The notes beneath the pieces are model-generated. The model saw nothing but the letters and a program-made list of their open reading frames with translations. It searched no databases and was not told the origin of the DNA. The position numbers were made by a program, and so were the translations under genes. Below, piece by piece: positions 46,316 to 56,243 of a stretch of 64,000 nt of DNA (position 1 is its first letter; every line of letters begins with the position of its first letter). The DNA is from Methylovulum miyakonense HT12 (GTDB lineage: Bacteria; Pseudomonadota; Gammaproteobacteria; Methylococcales; Methylomonadaceae): NCBI RefSeq assembly GCF_000384075.1, contig NZ_KB913025.1, positions 1,394,718 through 1,458,717 of the forward strand, given 5' to 3'.

Positions 46316-48631
46316 CTAGAAATTCTGGCCGAAGTTGAATTGGAACAATTGGCTTTGGTCTTTTATCACAACAGGATTGCCATCATTGTTGATGTACGTT
46401 GTGTCACCTACATTTAAAGGTTGGGCCACGCTTATGGATAAGGCGCCAAATGGGGATAACCATTCGCCCGACAAACCGGCGGCATATTTTAGGTTGTCCA
46501 CATTAAACCCGTTGGAAATAGTCCCGGCATCCATAAAAGTGCCCAAACGTACTGATTTGACTTCGGACAAGAACGGCACCGGGAAAAACAGTTCGGCATT
46601 CCCGATCAGTTTGGTCGAGCCCCCCAAGGGGAAGCCGTTGGAATCCCGTGGCCCTAGGGTATTGTTTCTGAAACCACGTACCGAACCCGTACCGCCACCA
46701 TAGTAGTTTTCAAAAAATGGCAGGTCCTTGGATTTGCCATAGCCGCTTCCGTACGCGGCTTCCGCTTGCACCCGCAAAGTGAAATCTTTGGCGAGCGGGA
46801 AATAAAGCTGGTGTTTGTAACTGACCTTGTAATATTCCAGGTCGCTACCAGGTACGGTGATCAGTCCTGATAAGCGTTGTTGGCCGCCGCTGCTGGGGAA
46901 AATGGCGCGGTTGAGGGTGTCATGCGTCCAGTTTAAGGTTGGGGATATGGTCAGAAAGCTGCTGCCTTCTTTTTTTATAAAATCCCCAATTTGCTTGGAC
47001 GACAAGGTCGTTTCGCTTAATTGCGTATGCTTGCCTTCCAAACCAAAACGGACCTGGTCAAATTCATTTAATGGGATGCCGAAATCCATGCCGGCATTCA
47101 AGACTTCGGTTGAATACCGGGCGATGTTGATTTGCCCGGCATTACGCTTGGTGTAGCCTGCGTTGTAACCGACACTGACCCCGTCAGTGGTGAAGTAAGG
47201 GTTGAAAAAACCCAGTTGGTAACTGGTCAGGTAATTGCTGTTGTTAAATGCCAAATTGATGCGCTTGCCAGAACCGAACACGTTATCCTGGGATATATTG
47301 GCATTCAAAACAATGCCTTGCACTTGTGAAAAGCCAATGCCTGCGGAAAGGTTGCCGGAGGCTTTTTCAACGACGGAGTATTTGACGTCGATCTGGTCAT
47401 TGGTGCCGACCACTGGTGGCGTTTCCACATTAACCGATTCAAAATACCCTAACCGTTCAAGCCGTGTTTTGGAGCGCTCAATTTTGGCGCTGGAGGCCCA
47501 GCTTGACTCCATTTGCCGCATTTCACGGCGTAACACCTCGTCACGGGTTTTGGTGTTGCCGCTCATATTGATCTGGTGGACATAGGCGCGTTTGCCAGGA
47601 TCGACGAAAAAGGTCATTTCAACGGTTTTTTTGGCTTCGTTGATTTCCGGCACCATATTGACGTTGGCAAACGCATAGCCATCGTTGCCTAGGCGGTCAG
47701 AAATGGCCTTGGAGGTTTCAGTGGCGCTTTTTCTGGAAAAAATCTCACCGGGGCCGATACTGACCAATTTGACCAGTTCATCGGGAGGGGCCACTAAATT
47801 CCCGGCCAGCTTGACTTTTTCCAGGCTGTAAACGTCGCCTTCCTTGACGTTGATAGTGATATAAATGCCTTTTTTATCAGGGGTAATGGCGACTTGTGTC
47901 GATTCAATCGCGAAATTGATGTAGCCGCGGTCGAGATAATAAGAACGGAGCGTTTCCAGGTCGGCGGCGAGTTTTTGTTTGGAATACTGGTCGTCCTTGG
48001 TGTAAAACGATAACAGGTTGGAGGTGCTTAGCTCAATGGTGTCCAACAGGGTTTTGTCATCAAAAGCCTGGTTGCCCACGATATTGATCTGCTGGATTTT
48101 GGCAACCTTGCCTTCGGAAATGTTGATGTGGACACCCACCCGGTTACGGGTCAAGGGGCTGACTTCCGTTTTGATCTTTAAGCCGTACTTGCCGTGGCTC
48201 AGATATTGGCGGTTTAACTCTTGTTCGACTTTATCCAGCACTTGCCGGTCAAAAATCTTACCTTCCGACAAGCCTATTTTATCTAGGGCTTTTTTCAGGT
48301 CATCTTTGGACAAATCCTTATTACCTTCAAAAACGATTTTCGCTATTGATGGCCGTTCAACAACGTTTACAACCAGCGTCGAGCCTACTTGTTCCAAAGA
48401 GATGTCTTTGAAAAAACCTGTTTTGAACAGGGCCCGGATGGCCGGGGCGACTTTTTCCTGGGAAAACCTTTCACCGACATTGACGGGCAAATAGTTATAA
48501 ACCGTCCCGAGAGAGATGCGTTGCAAGCCGTTGACCTTAATGTCACTGACGATGAATTCACCATCACTTTTAACCGCCTGGGATACAAGCAAGCCTAGCA
48601 ATAACCAGCGAGAAAAAGTATTTAATTTCAT
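46316..48631 (-). CDS. bamA: Outer membrane protein assembly factor BamA
   Basis: 771 residues. Signal peptide, five POTRA domains (first: [20 protein letters not shown]) and a 16-stranded barrel with the [20 protein letters not shown] loop containing the conserved V-R-G-F. It ends in FQFNFGQNF, with the terminal Phe of OMPs. Inserts beta-barrel proteins. Head of bamA-skp-fabZ-lpxA-rnhB; rseP and cdsA are not directly upstream. Confidence 0.97.
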   Translation of the reverse strand: MKLNTFSRWLLLGLLVSQAVKSDGEFIVSDIKVNGLQRISLGTVYNYLPVNVGERFSQEKVAPAIRALFKTGFFKDISLEQVGSTLVVNVVERPSIAKIVFEGNKDLSKDDLKKALDKIGLSEGKIFDRQVLDKVEQELNRQYLSHGKYGLKIKTEVSPLTRNRVGVHINISEGKVAKIQQINIVGNQAFDDKTLLDTIELSTSNLLSFYTKDDQYSKQKLAADLETLRSYYLDRGYINFAIESTQVAITPDKKGIYITINVKEGDVYSLEKVKLAGNLVAPPDELVKLVSIGPGEIFSRKSATETSKAISDRLGNDGYAFANVNMVPEINEAKKTVEMTFFVDPGKRAYVHQINMSGNTKTRDEVLRREMRQMESSWASSAKIERSKTRLERLGYFESVNVETPPVVGTNDQIDVKYSVVEKASGNLSAGIGFSQVQGIVLNANISQDNVFGSGKRINLAFNNSNYLTSYQLGFFNPYFTTDGVSVGYNAGYTKRNAGQINIARYSTEVLNAGMDFGIPLNEFDQVRFGLEGKHTQLSETTLSSKQIGDFIKKEGSSFLTISPTLNWTHDTLNRAIFPSSGGQQRLSGLITVPGSDLEYYKVSYKHQLYFPLAKDFTLRVQAEAAYGSGYGKSKDLPFFENYYGGGTGSVRGFRNNTLGPRDSNGFPLGGSTKLIGNAELFFPVPFLSEVKSVRLGTFMDAGTISNGFNVDNLKYAAGLSGEWLSPFGALSISVAQPLNVGDTTYINNDGNPVVIKDQSQLFQFNFGQNF

Positions 48632-48709
48632 GTCAACAGCTAAAAGTAAAACATCATTATTTGAAGATAGATGGGGTCGGATTATAACACAGTAACAATT
48701 GAAACCGCC

Positions 48710-49687
48710 TTATGCCCTGTCTATCGCGAAACTAAGGGTTTCATTGATGGTGGCCGCCGGCCCCAACACCATGAGCAGCCGGTCCAAACCGATGGCGATA
48801 CCGGCACAATCTGGCAAACCCGAAACTAAGGCGGCCAATAAACGTCGGTCTTTGATGACCGGAGCCAAGTTTTGTTCCTGGCGTATCTGGATTTCCTTAT
48901 TGAAGCGCCGTTCCTGTTCGGCGGCATCGGCCAATTCGTAGTAGCCATTGCCCAACTCAATGCCGTTCATAAACAATTCCACGCGGTCAACCGTGTGCGG
49001 GTTGTTTGCGCTGGCCCTTGCCAATGAGGGCTGGCAAGCGGGATACCCGTAAACCATGCACAGGCCGTTGGCACCTAACTGGGGCTGGATTTTATGGCTG
49101 AAAATGACATCCAGCCATAACAGGTGGTTTTCGCCGCACAGCGCCACGGCTTCCGGTAGGCCGTTCGCCATCGCATAAGCACAATAATCCTGATGACAGA
49201 ACTGTAAAGGGTTTAAGCCGGTATATTGGTGAAAAACGGCCTGATAACTGATCCGTTGTGCCGCTTGCAGTTGATGTCCGGCAACTAGCGTGGCAAATAA
49301 TTCATCCACTTCATCCATCAGCTCTGGCAAGGTGAAGCCGACCCGATACCATTCTAGTAACGTAAATTCAGGGTTATGGAAGCGCCCTGATTCGCCATTC
49401 CTGAAGGCTTTACAAATTTGGTAAATGGAACCGCTACCTGCCGCCAGCAAGCGCTTCATGGCAAATTCAGGGGAAGTTTGCAAGAAAAGCCGCTGTTGCA
49501 GCGGTAAGCTGCAATACTCGGTTGTAAAAAATGCCAATTGCGGGTCGGTGCCAATGCCGTGGCCAAGCAAAGGCGTTTCCACTTCAAGCACTCCCCGCTC
49601 CAAGAAAAAACACCGGATGCCATGCACCAGCTGCGCCCTTAGGCGCAAAAATTCCAGGTTACAGCTGGGTTGCCAGTCTTCCTGCAC
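48710..49687 (-). CDS. epmA: Elongation factor P--(R)-beta-lysine ligase
   Basis: 325 residues, the same length as E. coli EpmA. It is a truncated class II lysyl-tRNA synthetase core without anticodon domain: VLEVETPLLGHGIGTDPQL, FLQTSPEFAMKRLLAAG, YQICKAFRNGESGRFHNPEF, and GIAIGLDRLLMVL (motif 3). Attaches beta-lysine to EF-P Lys34. Its ATG directly follows the efp stop, forming one transcript. Confidence 0.95.
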   Translation of the reverse strand: MQEDWQPSCNLEFLRLRAQLVHGIRCFFLERGVLEVETPLLGHGIGTDPQLAFFTTEYCSLPLQQRLFLQTSPEFAMKRLLAAGSGSIYQICKAFRNGESGRFHNPEFTLLEWYRVGFTLPELMDEVDELFATLVAGHQLQAAQRISYQAVFHQYTGLNPLQFCHQDYCAYAMANGLPEAVALCGENHLLWLDVIFSHKIQPQLGANGLCMVYGYPACQPSLARASANNPHTVDRVELFMNGIELGNGYYELADAAEQERRFNKEIQIRQEQNLAPVIKDRRLLAALVSGLPDCAGIAIGLDRLLMVLGPAATINETLSFAIDRA

Positions 49688-50257
49688 TTATTCTTTGACG
49701 CGGGAAATATATTCGCCAGTACGGGTGTCAACTTTAATGGTTTCGCCCTGTTGGACAAATAAAGGCACCCTGACCACCGCGCCTGTAGTCAATTTTGCCG
49801 GTTTGCCGCCGCCGCCAGAGGTATCGCCACGGACACCCGGATCGGTTTCGATAATTTCCAGTTCGACAAAATTGGCGGGCGTGACCGCCAATGGCGCGTC
49901 ATTCCACAAAGTGACAAAGCAAAAATCCTGGTCTTTCAGCCATAAGGCGGCGTCACCGACAATTTTAGGGTCGGCTTGGTACTGCTCAAAAGTGTCTTGG
50001 ACCATAAAATGGCGGAATTCACCGTCATTGTAAAGGTACTGCATTTCCACATCGACAACGTCCGCCCCTTCTAGGGATTCGCCGGATTTGAACGTGCGCT
50101 CGATTACGCGGCCTGTTTTCAGGTTCCTGATTTTAACGCGGTTAAACGCTTGGCCTTTGCCGGGTTTGACAAACTCATTTTCAATGATCGCGCAAGGATC
50201 ATTGTCGATCATGACTTTCAGCCCGGACCTAAACTCACTAGTGCTATAAACAGCCAT
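49688..50257 (-). CDS. efp: Elongation factor P
   Basis: 189 residues with three beta-barrel domains. The modified Lys34 lies in [10 protein letters not shown], as in EpmA-dependent EF-P (K-P-G-K-G). Relieves ribosome stalling at polyproline. ATG 50257 (MAVYSTSEF) fits the family; the seven codons before it do not. A divergent epmB starts 96 bases upstream. Confidence 0.96.
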   Translation of the reverse strand: MAVYSTSEFRSGLKVMIDNDPCAIIENEFVKPGKGQAFNRVKIRNLKTGRVIERTFKSGESLEGADVVDVEMQYLYNDGEFRHFMVQDTFEQYQADPKIVGDAALWLKDQDFCFVTLWNDAPLAVTPANFVELEIIETDPGVRGDTSGGGGKPAKLTTGAVVRVPLFVQQGETIKVDTRTGEYISRVKE

Positions 50258-50353
50258 TTTATCCTCAAGTATGTACAATAATTAGACACAATAAATAAAA
50301 GCCGACCATTATAATGGAGGCAACCTTCCAGAGAAACTTTTAATACCTTGGCT

Positions 50354-51373
50354 ATGACCGAAGAATCCTATGAAACCGAGCATTTTTCCCTTAACTGGCA
50401 ACAACAATTGGCCGGGGCATTCACCCGGCTTGATGACCTGTGCGGGTATCTGCACCTATCAATGGACGGGCTGCCCATTGCCGTTGCGGCAAGCCAAAAA
50501 TTTGCCCTGAAAGTCCCGTTAAGTTTTGCCGCCAGCATCGAAAAAGGCAATCCCCACGACCCCTTATTGCGGCAAGTGCTGCCCATCGCCGATGAATTGC
50601 TCAATATCCCTGGCTTTGGCGATGACCCGGTCGGTGACTTGCCTGCCGTTGCCGAAATCGGCGTGCTGCATAAATACCACGGTAGGGTATTGTTAATCAA
50701 CACCGGCACTTGCGCAATCAATTGCCGCTATTGCTTCCGGCGGAACTTCCCCTACGCGGACATGCAATTAAGCCGGCAAAAGCAACAGGCCGCGCTTAAC
50801 TATATCAATGCCGACCCCAGCATCACTGAGGTCATTTTAAGCGGCGGTGACCCTTTGATGTTAAACGACAGCCAATTGGCCGGGCTGATCCAACAACTCA
50901 ACCAAATTGGCCATGTTGAACGCATCCGCATCCATAGCCGCTTGCCCATTGTCTTGCCTGCACGCATCACCGATGAGTTATTGGCCATTTTGGCAAGCAG
51001 CGGCAAAACCATCGTCATGGTGGTGCATTGCAACCATGCCAATGAACTGAACCCGCGCGTGGCGGCTGCACTGGCCCGGTTGAAAAAAACCGGCATCGCC
51101 GTATTTAACCAAGCCGTTTTGCTTAAAGGTGTCAATGACGAAGCCGGGGTGCTGTGCGGGCTTAGCGAACGTCTCTTTAGGCATGGGGTGACCCCGTATT
51201 ACCTGCATTTATTGGATAAGGCGCAAGGTGCCGGCCATTTTGAAGTGGGCTTGGCAGAAGCCTTGAGTATCATGCGTGAAGTCCAGGCCACCTTGCCGGG
51301 TTATCTCGTGCCAAAGTTGGTGAAGGAGCAGGCCGGGGCGGCTTATAAAATTTATGCCAGTGATTTGGTGTGA
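50354..51373 (+). CDS. epmB: EF-P beta-lysylation radical-SAM enzyme EpmB
   Basis: 339 residues, lysine 2,3-aminomutase-like. TGTCAINCRYCFRRNFPY has the cluster C-x3-C-x2-C, and SGGDPLMLNDSQL binds SAM. PLP Lys is near LVPKLVKEQAG. Converts (S)-alpha-lysine to (R)-beta-lysine for EpmA. It is divergent from efp-epmA, so donor, ligase and target lie together. Confidence 0.95.
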   Translation: MTEESYETEHFSLNWQQQLAGAFTRLDDLCGYLHLSMDGLPIAVAASQKFALKVPLSFAASIEKGNPHDPLLRQVLPIADELLNIPGFGDDPVGDLPAVAEIGVLHKYHGRVLLINTGTCAINCRYCFRRNFPYADMQLSRQKQQAALNYINADPSITEVILSGGDPLMLNDSQLAGLIQQLNQIGHVERIRIHSRLPIVLPARITDELLAILASSGKTIVMVVHCNHANELNPRVAAALARLKKTGIAVFNQAVLLKGVNDEAGVLCGLSERLFRHGVTPYYLHLLDKAQGAGHFEVGLAEALSIMREVQATLPGYLVPKLVKEQAGAAYKIYASDLV

Positions 51374-51640
51374 CCAATGGCTTTTGGTGTTGCAAACAAG
51401 CAGGTTTTTAGTCGGCAACATGGAACTGGGGTCGCCTATATTAGCCGGGCTAGCGTAGGCCTCTATCGAATGCCCACGGTTTTGTCAATGTACATATTAC
51501 CATTCCTTCGTGATTGTAATAAAAGGGACTGGGGCTAGACTTTAGGTCGGGTGGCAGATGAGGCCGCACGTTTGGGCCATCTTGGCTATTCCCACCCGTC
51601 CTAAGGCTTGTCCTTAAATTTATTCACAATTGGAGGAAAT

Positions 51641-51949
51641 ATGAAAAAGCTGATCATGCTGTCCTTGTTGGGTTTAATGTCTTTTACGTTGCAGGTGTTT
51701 GCCGCACCAGTCAATATCAACACGGCTGATGCCAAAACCATCGCAGATGCCCTAACGAACATAGGCTTGAAGAAGGCCGAGGCGATTGTCAAATACCGCA
51801 CTGAAAAAGGCCCGTTCAAAACCATTGAAGAGCTTGCGGATGTGCCTGGTATCGGCGAGAAAACGATAGAAAAAAACAAAGCGGACCTTTTGTTAGGTGA
51901 CGCGGCGGCAGTACCGCCAAAACCGGCATCAGAAAAGAAAACCAAGTAA
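51641..51949 (+). CDS. ComEA-like helix-hairpin-helix protein
   Basis: 102 residues. Signal peptide MKKLIMLSLLGLMSFTLQVF, then a double HhH motif: VNINTADAKTIADAL, IVKYRTEKGPFKTIEELADV and GIGEKTIEKNKADLL. A periplasmic DNA-binding protein that can ratchet transforming DNA in naturally competent species. Start at 51641 behind ggaggaaat. It stands alone; no comEC is near. Confidence 0.85.
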   Translation: MKKLIMLSLLGLMSFTLQVFAAPVNINTADAKTIADALTNIGLKKAEAIVKYRTEKGPFKTIEELADVPGIGEKTIEKNKADLLLGDAAAVPPKPASEKKTK

Positions 51950-52155
51950 TGGGGAGAGGGAAGGGCTACGAGGTTGTTTTTTACAACCGCGAAGCCGATT
52001 AGGGCAGCTTGGGTGCCCGGCCTGTTTAAATTTGCGTGCCAGCAGCCAACACTGCTGGCATGCATTTTTTTGGATAGGTAATTTTGGTATCCATGCCTTC
52101 GGCCAATGAAGGCTAAAATGCAAGACAATAAATATCAACTCGCGCGCTGGTCAAT

Positions 52156-53340
52156 TCAATTAGCCAAGCCCATCGCCTGTTTTGCCAAGGCCGCTTTGGC
52201 TGGCGGGATATGGTCAAGCACGGCCAAGCCCAGATTCCTTGCGGCGGCAATCGCCAGCCAGTCATTTGAGAATATCTTAACGACACTATCGGTAAAGCCG
52301 ATGACACGGGCGTGGTCTTTTAGGCGTGCTTGGGTATAAGCGGACAGCACTTCGCGGCTGCCGATGTCTTGCTGGTTTTGTGCGACGGCCGTTAAGTTGG
52401 CGGCGAGTTGCATGACATCACGCAAACCTAGGTTGAAACCTTGCCCGGCAACCGGATGCAATTGGTGGGCGGCGTTACCGATGATGACGGCGCGGTCACG
52501 TTGCATGGTTTCGGCACGTATCAACGATAAGGGGAAGGCCCGTCTGGGGGCGGCCAAGGCCAGTCCGCCTAACCTAAATCCAAAACAGTCTTGCAATTCA
52601 TTGAGGAAATCTTTTTCGCTGCCTAACATCAGGGCTTCGGCTTCGTCCGTAGTGCGCGTCCAAACCACGGAACTATGGTGCGTGCCCTGCGGCAATAACG
52701 CCAGCGGCCCGGAGGCGGTGAAACGCTCGTAGGCGGTGTTATGGTGCGGGAGCGAAGATTTGACCGTGGTGACGAGGGCGGTTTGCCGATAATCGGTGCT
52801 GTGTTGCGGTATATCCAACAAGGCGCGCACGGAGGACATGCCGCCGTCCGCGCCGACCAGCAATTTTGCGCTGAGGTTGATGGAATCGTTGCCTTGTTTG
52901 AGGCTAACGTTGATGGCTTCGCCGCCAGGCATCAGCCCGGCCAGCCGTGCCGGAGCGATCACGTCAATGGGGCCCTGTCCGGCCAAATCGGCAAGATGGC
53001 CTTCGATATCGCGGGCCGTGATGACGTAGCCTAAAGCGGGGACATGGTTTTTTTCTGCCGATAGCCGGGCTTTGCCAAAGTGCCCGCGGTCAGAAATATG
53101 GATGTGTTTGATGGCGGTGGCTTTGTCGGCGATGCCTTGCCAAATGCCCAAGGTTTCCAAGGCGTTGACCGTACCTGCCGCCAACGCCAAGGCACGGTCG
53201 CCAGCAGGCGCGGCCTGCTGTTGGGCGCGGGTGTTGGCTTCAATGATGGCGATGCGCAAGCCGCTGCCTTTTAAGGCCAATGCCAGGCAGTTGCCCGCTA
53301 AGCCACCACCGGCGATAAGCAAATCATAATCGTATTGCAT
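52156..53340 (-). CDS. ubiH: UbiH/UbiF-family FAD monooxygenase
   Basis: 394 residues. FAD motif LLIAGGGLAGNCLALAL, the DG motif LVGADGGMSSVRALL and GNAAHQLHPVAGQGFNLGLRD of ubiquinone hydroxylases. Probably 2-octaprenyl-6-methoxyphenol hydroxylase by its place after pepP, as in E. coli ygfB-pepP-ubiH. The next gene there, ubiI, is absent here. ATG overlaps the pepP stop. Confidence 0.88.
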   Translation of the reverse strand: MQYDYDLLIAGGGLAGNCLALALKGSGLRIAIIEANTRAQQQAAPAGDRALALAAGTVNALETLGIWQGIADKATAIKHIHISDRGHFGKARLSAEKNHVPALGYVITARDIEGHLADLAGQGPIDVIAPARLAGLMPGGEAINVSLKQGNDSINLSAKLLVGADGGMSSVRALLDIPQHSTDYRQTALVTTVKSSLPHHNTAYERFTASGPLALLPQGTHHSSVVWTRTTDEAEALMLGSEKDFLNELQDCFGFRLGGLALAAPRRAFPLSLIRAETMQRDRAVIIGNAAHQLHPVAGQGFNLGLRDVMQLAANLTAVAQNQQDIGSREVLSAYTQARLKDHARVIGFTDSVVKIFSNDWLAIAAARNLGLAVLDHIPPAKAALAKQAMGLAN

Positions 53341-54653
53341 CAATGGGCCTGTTGCATGAGCGCTTCAATATCGGCGATGGTTTTAGGGACGCTATGGGTC
53401 AAGACTTCGCAGCCGTCTTCCGTAACCAACACGTCATCCTCGATGCGGATCCCTATGCCCCGCCATTTGGCATCGGCTTTTTTGTAATCGGCGGGGATGT
53501 ACAGTCCCGGTTCGACGGTCAGCACCATGCCCGGCTCAAGCGTGCGCCATTCGCCGTTGATTTTATAATCGCCGACATCATGCACGTCCATGCCCAGCCA
53601 ATGCCCGGTGCGGTGCATGTAAAAGGCCTTATATTTTTCATCTTTGATCAGTTTTTTCACGCTACCCTTTAGCAAACCTAACTTGACCAGCCCACGGGTC
53701 AGCACTTCCACGGCGGCATCGTGCGGCTGTATCCAGGTGGCGCCGGGCTTGACCTGTCCGATGGCGGCGTATTGGGCATCCAAAACCAATTGGTAAAGCT
53801 CGCGTTGTGCGTCGCTAAACTTGCCGGATACGGGGAAAGTGCGGGTGATGTCCGCCGCGTAATGGTCGCATTCCGCCCCCGCATCAATCAGCAGCAAGTC
53901 ACCGTTTTTCAAAATGTCGGTGTTGCCGGTGTAATGCAAGGTGCAAGCGTTCTTGCCACCCGCGACAATGGACGGGTAGGCGACGGCGCGAAGCCCCGCT
54001 TGCATGAAGTGGTACACCAGTTCCGCTTCGATTTGGTATTCGTGGCGTCCGGCTTGGCAGGCCTGCATGGCTTTGATGTGGCCTTGCGCGGACACTTCGG
54101 CGGCATGGCGCATTAGTTTGAGTTCGGCGGCGGATTTGAACAAGCGCATTTCATGGAGGATTTGCTCCAGCGCACTCAACTCATGTGGTGCGGTGATCCC
54201 GGAGCGGGCTTTTTGGCGTAGCTGGTTGATCCAATCCAAGACACCGGCATCCAAATCGGCATTTTGGCCCATGGGATAAAACACCTTGCGTTTGCCGGCC
54301 AGTAAGTCCGGCAAACGTTCGTCCGCCTCGCCTATCGGAAAGGCTTCGTCGGCGGAATAGTGTTGGGTCGCGCCTTCGAGGCCGGCATGTGCGCCTTCCC
54401 AGAGGGCTTTGGTTTCGTCAAATTCGCGGCAGAACAGGATATATTCGCCTTCCTCACGGCCTGGGACAAACACCGCCAAAGCATCCGCCTCGTTAAATCC
54501 GGTCAGATAATAAAAATCGCTATCTTGCCGGAACGGGTAATCGACATCGCGGTTGCGGGTACGCACGGATGCGCTGGAAATGAGGGCGATATTGCCGATC
54601 CCCACCTGCTGCATCAGTTGCTTACGGCGTTTTTTAAATTCGTTCGCTTTCAT
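53340..54653 (-). CDS. pepP: Xaa-Pro aminopeptidase
   Basis: 437 residues. N-terminal domain then the pita-bread metallopeptidase domain; metal ligands are visible in LLIDAGAECDHYAADITRTF, HRTGHWLGMDVHDVG, LTVEPGLYI and GIRIEDDVLV. Removes N-terminal residues before proline. ATG 54653 behind aggaggtgggc. Middle gene of ygfB-pepP-ubiH. Confidence 0.95.
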   Translation of the reverse strand: MKANEFKKRRKQLMQQVGIGNIALISSASVRTRNRDVDYPFRQDSDFYYLTGFNEADALAVFVPGREEGEYILFCREFDETKALWEGAHAGLEGATQHYSADEAFPIGEADERLPDLLAGKRKVFYPMGQNADLDAGVLDWINQLRQKARSGITAPHELSALEQILHEMRLFKSAAELKLMRHAAEVSAQGHIKAMQACQAGRHEYQIEAELVYHFMQAGLRAVAYPSIVAGGKNACTLHYTGNTDILKNGDLLLIDAGAECDHYAADITRTFPVSGKFSDAQRELYQLVLDAQYAAIGQVKPGATWIQPHDAAVEVLTRGLVKLGLLKGSVKKLIKDEKYKAFYMHRTGHWLGMDVHDVGDYKINGEWRTLEPGMVLTVEPGLYIPADYKKADAKWRGIGIRIEDDVLVTEDGCEVLTHSVPKTIADIEALMQQAH

Positions 54654-54662
54654 GCCCACCTC

Positions 54663-55184
54663 CTAGTGAATGGTAGTGCTGCCGTCAGCATCTAGTTCTT
54701 CTTGTAACAACAACACTGCCGATCTTAGATATTCGGATATTTCCACAAAGGCGGCCTCATCTTCTTCGCCTTCCGCGTCCGTTTCCAGTTTGGTGAATTC
54801 GGCAATATCCTTGAGTATGCCTTGTGCGTCCGCGCTTAAGGTGTTGCGCAATTGCCCGCATCCTGTACCGAACAAGAAGCCCTGGCACCAAGCCTTCAAA
54901 GCGGTCACGCGTATGGACAACAATTCGTCATCGTCGGGCAATAATAAGGCGAAGTCGAATGCATCGCTGGCAAGCAAGCGGCGGGTTTCTTCAAACAATC
55001 GGGTTAACAACAGGCGGCCCTCTTTGTTAAGGGGCTGGTTATGGTCCAGCAGTTCGCCCAGCCAATATTCGGAAGAGGCTTGACCATTGACGCACAATAT
55101 GCCGGAAGCGACACCATGGGCTTCAGCGGCACTAAGATCCGGGTTGTTTTGCTTTAATAAGGCATCTACAGTTGAGTAAGGCAT
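54663..55184 (-). CDS. ygfB: YgfB/UPF0149 family protein
   Basis: 173 residues. AEAHGVASGILCV near residue 20 and the central WCQGFLFGTG are the family marks, and the rest is acidic. In Pseudomonas YgfB-type proteins affect ampDh3 control; otherwise function is unknown. Divergent from the zapB-like/zapA genes, as in E. coli. Confidence 0.9.
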   Translation of the reverse strand: MPYSTVDALLKQNNPDLSAAEAHGVASGILCVNGQASSEYWLGELLDHNQPLNKEGRLLLTRLFEETRRLLASDAFDFALLLPDDDELLSIRVTALKAWCQGFLFGTGCGQLRNTLSADAQGILKDIAEFTKLETDAEGEEDEAAFVEISEYLRSAVLLLQEELDADGSTTIH

Positions 55185-55300
55185 AATTCCCGCATAAAAA
55201 TCGCACTAACGCTAAAAGAAAAATACCGCTTATGCTACCATTGATTGTTAACTTGGATAATAGTTTGTTCTCTGCAATCCGCAACACTTGAGTCGCCGTC

Positions 55301-55531
55301 ATGACATCATCACTAATTGATCAACCCTTAGCATTACAAGAACTTGAAGAAAAACTCGACCAGCTTATCGGGCATTATCAGGCCGTAAAAAATGACAACC
55401 ATTTGTTGAGGCTTCGGCAGCAGGAGCTGTTGGAAGAAAAAGCCCAGCTGATGGGCCAAACTGCGTTGGCTAGAGCTAGGGTTGAGGCTATGATCAACCG
55501 TCTGAAAGCTATGGAGCAACCACATGATTAA
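55301..55531 (+). CDS. ZapB-like small coiled-coil protein (TIGR02449 type)
   Basis: 76 residues, almost wholly coiled coil: LEEKLDQLIGHYQAVKNDN, LLRLRQQELLEEKAQLMGQ, and ARARVEAMINRLKAME. Small proteins of this shape lie just before zapA in many gammaproteobacteria. Probably cell-division linked. Overlaps zapA by eight bases. Confidence 0.75.
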   Translation: MTSSLIDQPLALQELEEKLDQLIGHYQAVKNDNHLLRLRQQELLEEKAQLMGQTALARARVEAMINRLKAMEQPHD

Positions 55532-55823
55532 TAAACCCCATTCAATCGCCATTACCATTATGGGCAAAGAATACCGGATTGCCTGCGACCTTGAAGACCA
55601 GGACGACTTGCTGCAATCCGCACAAGACCTGGATGTGCAGATGCGTAGAATGCGCGACTCCGGCAAGGTGAACGGCGCCGACCGCATAGCCGTGATCGCC
55701 GCGCTAAATCTGGCCCATGAGCTGCAAGTCGCGAAAAATCAAAATGCTATGCTCAAGCAACGCTTGGAGGAAAGCCTTGCCAAAATCAGCAATAAAATAG
55801 AAAACGTTTTGGAAAGTCCCTAA
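55524..55823 (+). CDS. zapA: Cell division protein ZapA
   Basis: 99 residues. ITIMGKEYRIACDLEDQDDL followed by the DRIAVIAALNLAHELQ helix is the ZapA pattern. Crosslinks FtsZ filaments at mid-cell. The 6S RNA gene follows at once, as in enterobacteria. Confidence 0.92.
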   Translation: MINKPHSIAITIMGKEYRIACDLEDQDDLLQSAQDLDVQMRRMRDSGKVNGADRIAVIAALNLAHELQVAKNQNAMLKQRLEESLAKISNKIENVLESP

Positions 55824-55844
55824 ACACGTTAAACTATAAACCTG

Positions 55845-56026
55845 TATCTCCTGCCGTGTTTGACAGTGTGCTGGGTGTTTCCTGAACCTGTATTAACCCC
55901 GGGGGCTGATGCCTGGCCATGGTGCGCATGCTTGTTTTAGACAAGAAGCCTGATTGGCCTGCCGTGTCCCCACTTGAACCATTGGTTCAAGGACGAAAGC
56001 GCGCATCGGCACAGGTGGGAGATGCA
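55845..56026 (+). ncRNA. ssrS: 6S RNA
   Basis: About 180 nt directly after zapA, the usual place. The ends atctcc (55846) and ggagat (56018) close a long stem. The 3' half carries the hallmark hairpin cacttgaaccattggttcaa (55971-55990), and the centre is GC-rich and only partly paired, giving the open bubble that mimics a promoter and binds sigma70-RNA polymerase. The neighbour often found after it (5-formyltetrahydrofolate cyclo-ligase, ygfA) is missing. Confidence 0.85.
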
Positions 56027-56243
56027 TTTTTATCCTATTTCCCCAAGTGACCCTTCCCTGATTCCCCGTTTCCGGCTAGACTTGCGCCACAAGCGTGCCT
56101 GTCCCGGTTCCCCTCAAGCTGTATCCTACTTCCTCCAGCAGTGCGCTAAACCCTGATGCCTCAGGTAGCCCGTCATTGCCTTATTTTGCTGCATCTGCAT
56201 CCGGTTGTTCATTCCAAGCGTATAAAGGTTAACTAAGATAACT

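Noticed and set aside
55974..56156. 60-codon frame after zapA
   Set aside because: It lies within the 3' half of 6S RNA and its downstream flank and has no ribosome site.
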